In this document: one piece after another, positions 61,530-64,000 of the stretch | Layout: each line of letters starts with the position of its first letter | Numbering within the stretch: position 1 is the first letter of the stretch | Assembly (NCBI GenBank): GCA_035946575.1 | Contig: DASYZG010000072.1 | Span: 74,042 to 138,041, forward strand | Source of the DNA: Gp13-AA77 sp035946575 | Lineage (GTDB): Bacteria; Acidobacteriota; Terriglobia; UBA7540 | Reading direction: 5' to 3' | DNA: 64,000 nucleotides | Notes under the pieces: model-generated | What the model was told of the DNA's origin: nothing | The model's database searches: none | What the model saw: the letters and a program-made list of their open reading frames with translations, nothing else | Position numbers and translations under genes: made by a program

Positions 61530-63524
61530 TCACTCCTTTGTTCCAAGCCTCCGCAGCGAAGCCCGCGCTGACGCCAGTCCCGGGGACAGTTCGAGCGCCT
61601 TGCGGAACTCGCGGACTGCGGCGCCATAGTCGCCCTTCTTGACGTAAGTCTCCCCCAGACGATCATGCGCCTCGGCCGAATCCGGTCGCGTTTCGAGCGC
61701 TGCCTGGAAATCGCGCGCCGCATCATCCAGGTGCCCCGCGTCGGCGTCCAGGAGCCCGAGGCCGAGGTGCGCCGTGTAGTCGCGCGGGGCGAACCTGAGC
61801 AGGCGCTCGAACTCGGCGCGCGCCCGTGGCTTGTCTCCCGCCTCCAGCCACACGCTGCCCAGCAGTTCTTCGGCACGCACGTCGTGAGGATCGAGCGCGA
61901 GGGCGGCGCGCAGTTCGCCGGCCGCGTCGTACAGCCGGTGGACCTGGAAGTAGCAGTCCGCCAGATCGTCGTGCGCGGGCAGATTCTGATTGTCCTCTTC
62001 CAGAATTTCGCGAAACATCGCGACGGCCTCGCTCACGTGGCCCGTCTGACTGAGTTCGAGGGCGTGAAGATAGAGCCGGTACTCCGCCAGTCGCGACTTG
62101 GGATCGGGCCCGGTCGTGTCCTTGCCGGCATAGGCGGTGCTGAATCCGAGATAGCCCAGCGCGTGCAGATTCGCCAGAGCCTCGGGGCTGATCTCCGCCG
62201 GGGCAGGCACCCCCTCGCCGGCAAATCGTTTCCGGAGATCGAGAAGCCGCGTGCGCAGTGCCCGGGCCACGGCAGCGTGATCGGAAATCAGGTTGTGCTG
62301 CTCGCCCGGATCGCTCGCCAGACTATAAAGCTCGGGCTCGGGCGCGTCGATGTACTTGAAGTCGCCGGCCCGCAGAGAGCGCAGCGGCGCCCAGCCGAAC
62401 TTGTCGTGCGCGTAGAGCGACTCGCTGTACACCTCGCGCGGCGCCGGGGAGGCGCCGGGCGCGAGCAGGTCCAGCAGGCTCTTTCCCTGAAAGGATGGCG
62501 GCTGCGCGAGGTCCAGGAATTGCAGAATGGTCGGCACAACGTCGATCAGCCCGGCAGGCTCATCGACTCGAGAGCGCCGGACGGGCGGGACCGGCACACT
62601 CCCTGGCCCCTGATCCCTGACCCCTGTCCCCTGATCGGCCCCCGAACCCTGAACGGGCCAGTGGATGATCAGCGGAACGCGCAGGGTGCTCTGGTAGATG
62701 AAGTATCCGTGCGTGCTCTCGCCGTGATCCCCCAGGCTTTCCCCGTGGTCCGCCGTGAGCACGATCAGGCTGCGCGAGAAGAGGCCGCGATCCTTGAGGA
62801 ATTGCCAGAACTCACCGAGCCTGCTGTCCGTGTAGGCAAGCTCGGCGTCGTACTCGCTCGCGGGATGCTGCGCGCGAAAGCTCTCGGGCTCCGTGTAGGG
62901 GTGGTGCAGATCGAAGAGATGAATGAACACGAAGAAGGGCGCTGCCGAAGGGCTGCTGTGGCTCCCGAGCCACTGGCGCGCGTCCGCCAGCACCTCGCCC
63001 GCGGGCCGCTTCAGCGCCGCGGCGGCGCCCGAGCCCTCCATATGGCCACTGAAAGGACTGTCATAAAGACCGAACCCCTGGTCGAGTCCGAACTCGCGGG
63101 CGAGAAAATAGCCCCCGATGAAAGCCGCCGTCGCGTAGCCGTGCGATTCGAGGACCGACGCCAGTGTCGTCAGGCCCGGAGGAACGCGCTCGCCATTCTC
63201 CTCGATCCCGTTTGCGAAAGGGTAGGTTGAGGTGAACAGCGACAGGTGTGAGGGCAGCGTGACCGGTATCTGCGAGCTTGCCTGAGAGAATAGTGTGCCC
63301 TTCGCGGCCAGCTCGTCAATCGCAGGCGTCTTGAGATTGCGATAGCCGTAGCAACTGAGATGGTCGGCGCGAAGCGTATCAATCGAGATCAGAATCACGG
63401 GAACCGGAGGGGCGCCGGCAGTTGCCGTGCGCGTGTCCTGAGCGATCAGGTTGTTCCAGGCAACAAGAAGAAAAATGGCGGCGGAAAAGCGAATGAGCGA
63501 TAAGCGACTCGGGAAAGCTCTCAT
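61530..63524 (-). CDS. Sulfatase-fold (alkaline phosphatase superfamily) protein with TPR domain
   Basis: A 664-residue exported protein. Signal peptide about 1-29 (FSAAIFLLVAWNNLIAQ). The hydrolase domain (about 40-430) has metal-binding ISIDTLRADHLSCYGY (Asp49) and TADHGESLGDHG. The nucleophile position holds Thr89 in QIPVTLPSHLSLF, where true sulfatases have Cys or Ser of the CXPXR motif, so formylglycine cannot form. A phosphodiesterase or phosphotransferase is likelier than a sulfatase. Four or five TPR units span about 490-655 (AHDRLGETYVKKGDYGAAVR). About 20 residues (about 290-308) come from a short DNA repeat within the gene. It converges on sat/cysC; the proximity does not show a sulfur role. 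Confidence 0.85.
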   Translation of the reverse strand: MRAFPSRLSLIRFSAAIFLLVAWNNLIAQDTRTATAGAPPVPVILISIDTLRADHLSCYGYRNLKTPAIDELAAKGTLFSQASSQIPVTLPSHLSLFTSTYPFANGIEENGERVPPGLTTLASVLESHGYATAAFIGGYFLAREFGLDQGFGLYDSPFSGHMEGSGAAAALKRPAGEVLADARQWLGSHSSPSAAPFFVFIHLFDLHHPYTEPESFRAQHPASEYDAELAYTDSRLGEFWQFLKDRGLFSRSLIVLTADHGESLGDHGESTHGYFIYQSTLRVPLIIHWPVQGSGADQGTGVRDQGPGSVPVPPVRRSRVDEPAGLIDVVPTILQFLDLAQPPSFQGKSLLDLLAPGASPAPREVYSESLYAHDKFGWAPLRSLRAGDFKYIDAPEPELYSLASDPGEQHNLISDHAAVARALRTRLLDLRKRFAGEGVPAPAEISPEALANLHALGYLGFSTAYAGKDTTGPDPKSRLAEYRLYLHALELSQTGHVSEAVAMFREILEEDNQNLPAHDDLADCYFQVHRLYDAAGELRAALALDPHDVRAEELLGSVWLEAGDKPRARAEFERLLRFAPRDYTAHLGLGLLDADAGHLDDAARDFQAALETRPDSAEAHDRLGETYVKKGDYGAAVREFRKALELSPGLASARASLRRLGTKE
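62601..62653. repeat. CCCTGA-type simple repeat inside the sulfatase-like gene
   Basis: CCCTGGCCCCTGATCCCTGA continues as CCCCTGTCCCCTGATCGGCC and CCCGAACCCTGAACGGG. The units (C)CCTGA/T are 6-8 bases long. The encoded stretch GADQGTGVRDQGPG is low-complexity and lies in a loop between conserved blocks (IHWPVQGS and DEPAGLIDVVP), so it is probably an in-frame insertion. Confidence 0.6.
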
Positions 63525-63853
63525 TACGGGCTCGTTCGGAAGTGCAGAAACTCATATTGTAATCTATGCGCCGCAGGTGTCTCGGCACAGGAGTGCCGGC
63601 CACTGTCGACTGTTGACTGTCGACTCGCCTGGCACCGGGATCATCCGGCTTCTCGGCCTTCTCCAGCCTCCTGGATGGCATTGATCTCAGAACCCACCAA
63701 AAGGGCAATGCCGGTCAGGTACAGCGGAGCACCCCCCTCCTTTGATGTTCTGTCCCACAGCCCCAAGGGGCACTACGACGCGCCGGAGGCGCCTTCGAAT
63801 GCCACGGCCGGGTCAGGAGAAAGCTACCCCTTCCCCGCCAAGGCGCAGTCTCG
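63525..63853. other. Spacer upstream of the sulfatase-like gene
   Basis: No supported gene. CGACTGTTGACTGTCGAC at about 63606-63623 is a near-palindrome, and AGTGCAGAAACTCATATTGT around 63540-63560 could hold minus-strand promoter elements. A short plus-strand frame at 63675-63857 shows no protein features. Confidence 0.35.
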
Positions 63854-63983
63854 GTGAAAAATCGTAGCGGCGGGTTTATCCCGCCACTGGTGAAAATCGT
63901 AGCGGCGGGTTTACCCCGCCATCTTCGCGCTGAGATCATTGGAGATATGGCGGGATGAACCCGCCGCTACGGTTCTTTCACCC
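63854..63983. repeat. Three TAGCGGCGGG palindromic repeats
   Basis: Two direct units of GGTGAAAAATCGTAGCGGCG with GGTTTAtCCCGCCA (63854-63889 and 63890-63922) are followed by an inverted unit (63949-63983, TGGCGGGATGAACCCGCCGC then TACGG). Each unit folds on GGCGGG/CCCGCC. Related units lie at 48556-48627 and, more distantly, 27515-27539. Confidence 0.75.
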
Positions 63984-64000
63984 TTTCAAAGCCGCACCGC

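Noticed and set aside
63675..63857. 60-residue plus-strand frame
   Set aside because: Pro/Ser-rich, no ribosome site or motif; ends at the palindromic repeats.

Overview
The window looks like chromosomal DNA of a free-living, Gram-negative Acidobacteriota (Terriglobia-like) bacterium. It is GC-rich. It carries lpxC (lipid A) and a Pal-type OmpA lipoprotein, an acidobacterial-type duplicated orphan permease, tandem giant SBBP-repeat secreted proteins, an S53 (kumamolisin) peptidase, a PEP-CTERM protein, Tat-exported glycosidases, and a decayed copy of the small STGP-motif proteins common in this phylum. There is no rRNA, CRISPR array, prophage or complete insertion sequence. One tRNA is present.

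Layout. 0-8 kb: the end of a SixA phosphatase, gltB (glutamate synthase large subunit) and, divergently, ppc. 8-9.1 kb: a repeat-bearing spacer and a multiply frameshifted secreted-protein pseudogene. 9.1-15.1 kb: a small membrane protein, then a regulatory block: a PAS3-GAF sigma-54 activator, a receiver-like protein without its phospho-acceptor, a STAS protein without its phospho-acceptor, an FNR/CRP-type regulator with four candidate Fe-S cysteines, and a shorter cNMP-fold paralogue of that regulator without a DNA-binding domain. 15.2 kb: tRNA-Ile2(CAU). 15.8-27.4 kb: an outer-membrane-like protein and three large secreted proteins (two SBBP paralogues and an S53 peptidase), which share an unusual C-terminal module of two membrane helices with a cysteine at the end of the second. 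27.5-31.7 kb: uvrB and small secreted or VOC proteins.

31.7-39.9 kb: a molybdopterin oxidoreductase and a fused ferredoxin-NrfD membrane partner, separated by two lipoprotein genes and a patatin-like phospholipase. 40-45.7 kb: small envelope proteins, the orphan FtsX/MacB permease and a PEP-CTERM protein. 45.9-50.1 kb: convergent GH2 and GH30 glycosidases, both with Tat signals. 50.2-52.8 kb: a repeat-rich spacer, a decayed STGP-family ORF and an ECF sigma / zinc anti-sigma / DUF3106 operon. 53-57.7 kb: pal, polA (proofreading residues lost) and lpxC. 57.8-61.4 kb: larB, cysQ and a fused ATP sulfurylase/APS kinase, i.e. sulfate activation with PAP disposal. 61.5-63.5 kb: a sulfatase-fold/TPR protein.

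The intergenic spacers carry at least four dispersed repeat families: a 42-bp perfect repeat at 8.4 and 50.4 kb; CACAGAGG arrays at 29.7, 50.2 and 61.4 kb, one inside a 20-bp perfect inverted repeat; TAGCGGCGGG palindromes at 27.5, 48.6 and 63.9 kb; and GC-rich clusters at 52.8 kb. The best candidates for something undescribed are the shared C-terminal TM-hairpin/cysteine module and the phospho-acceptor-less regulatory cluster with its HTH-less cNMP paralogue. All functional calls come from reading motifs by eye; no database search was run.
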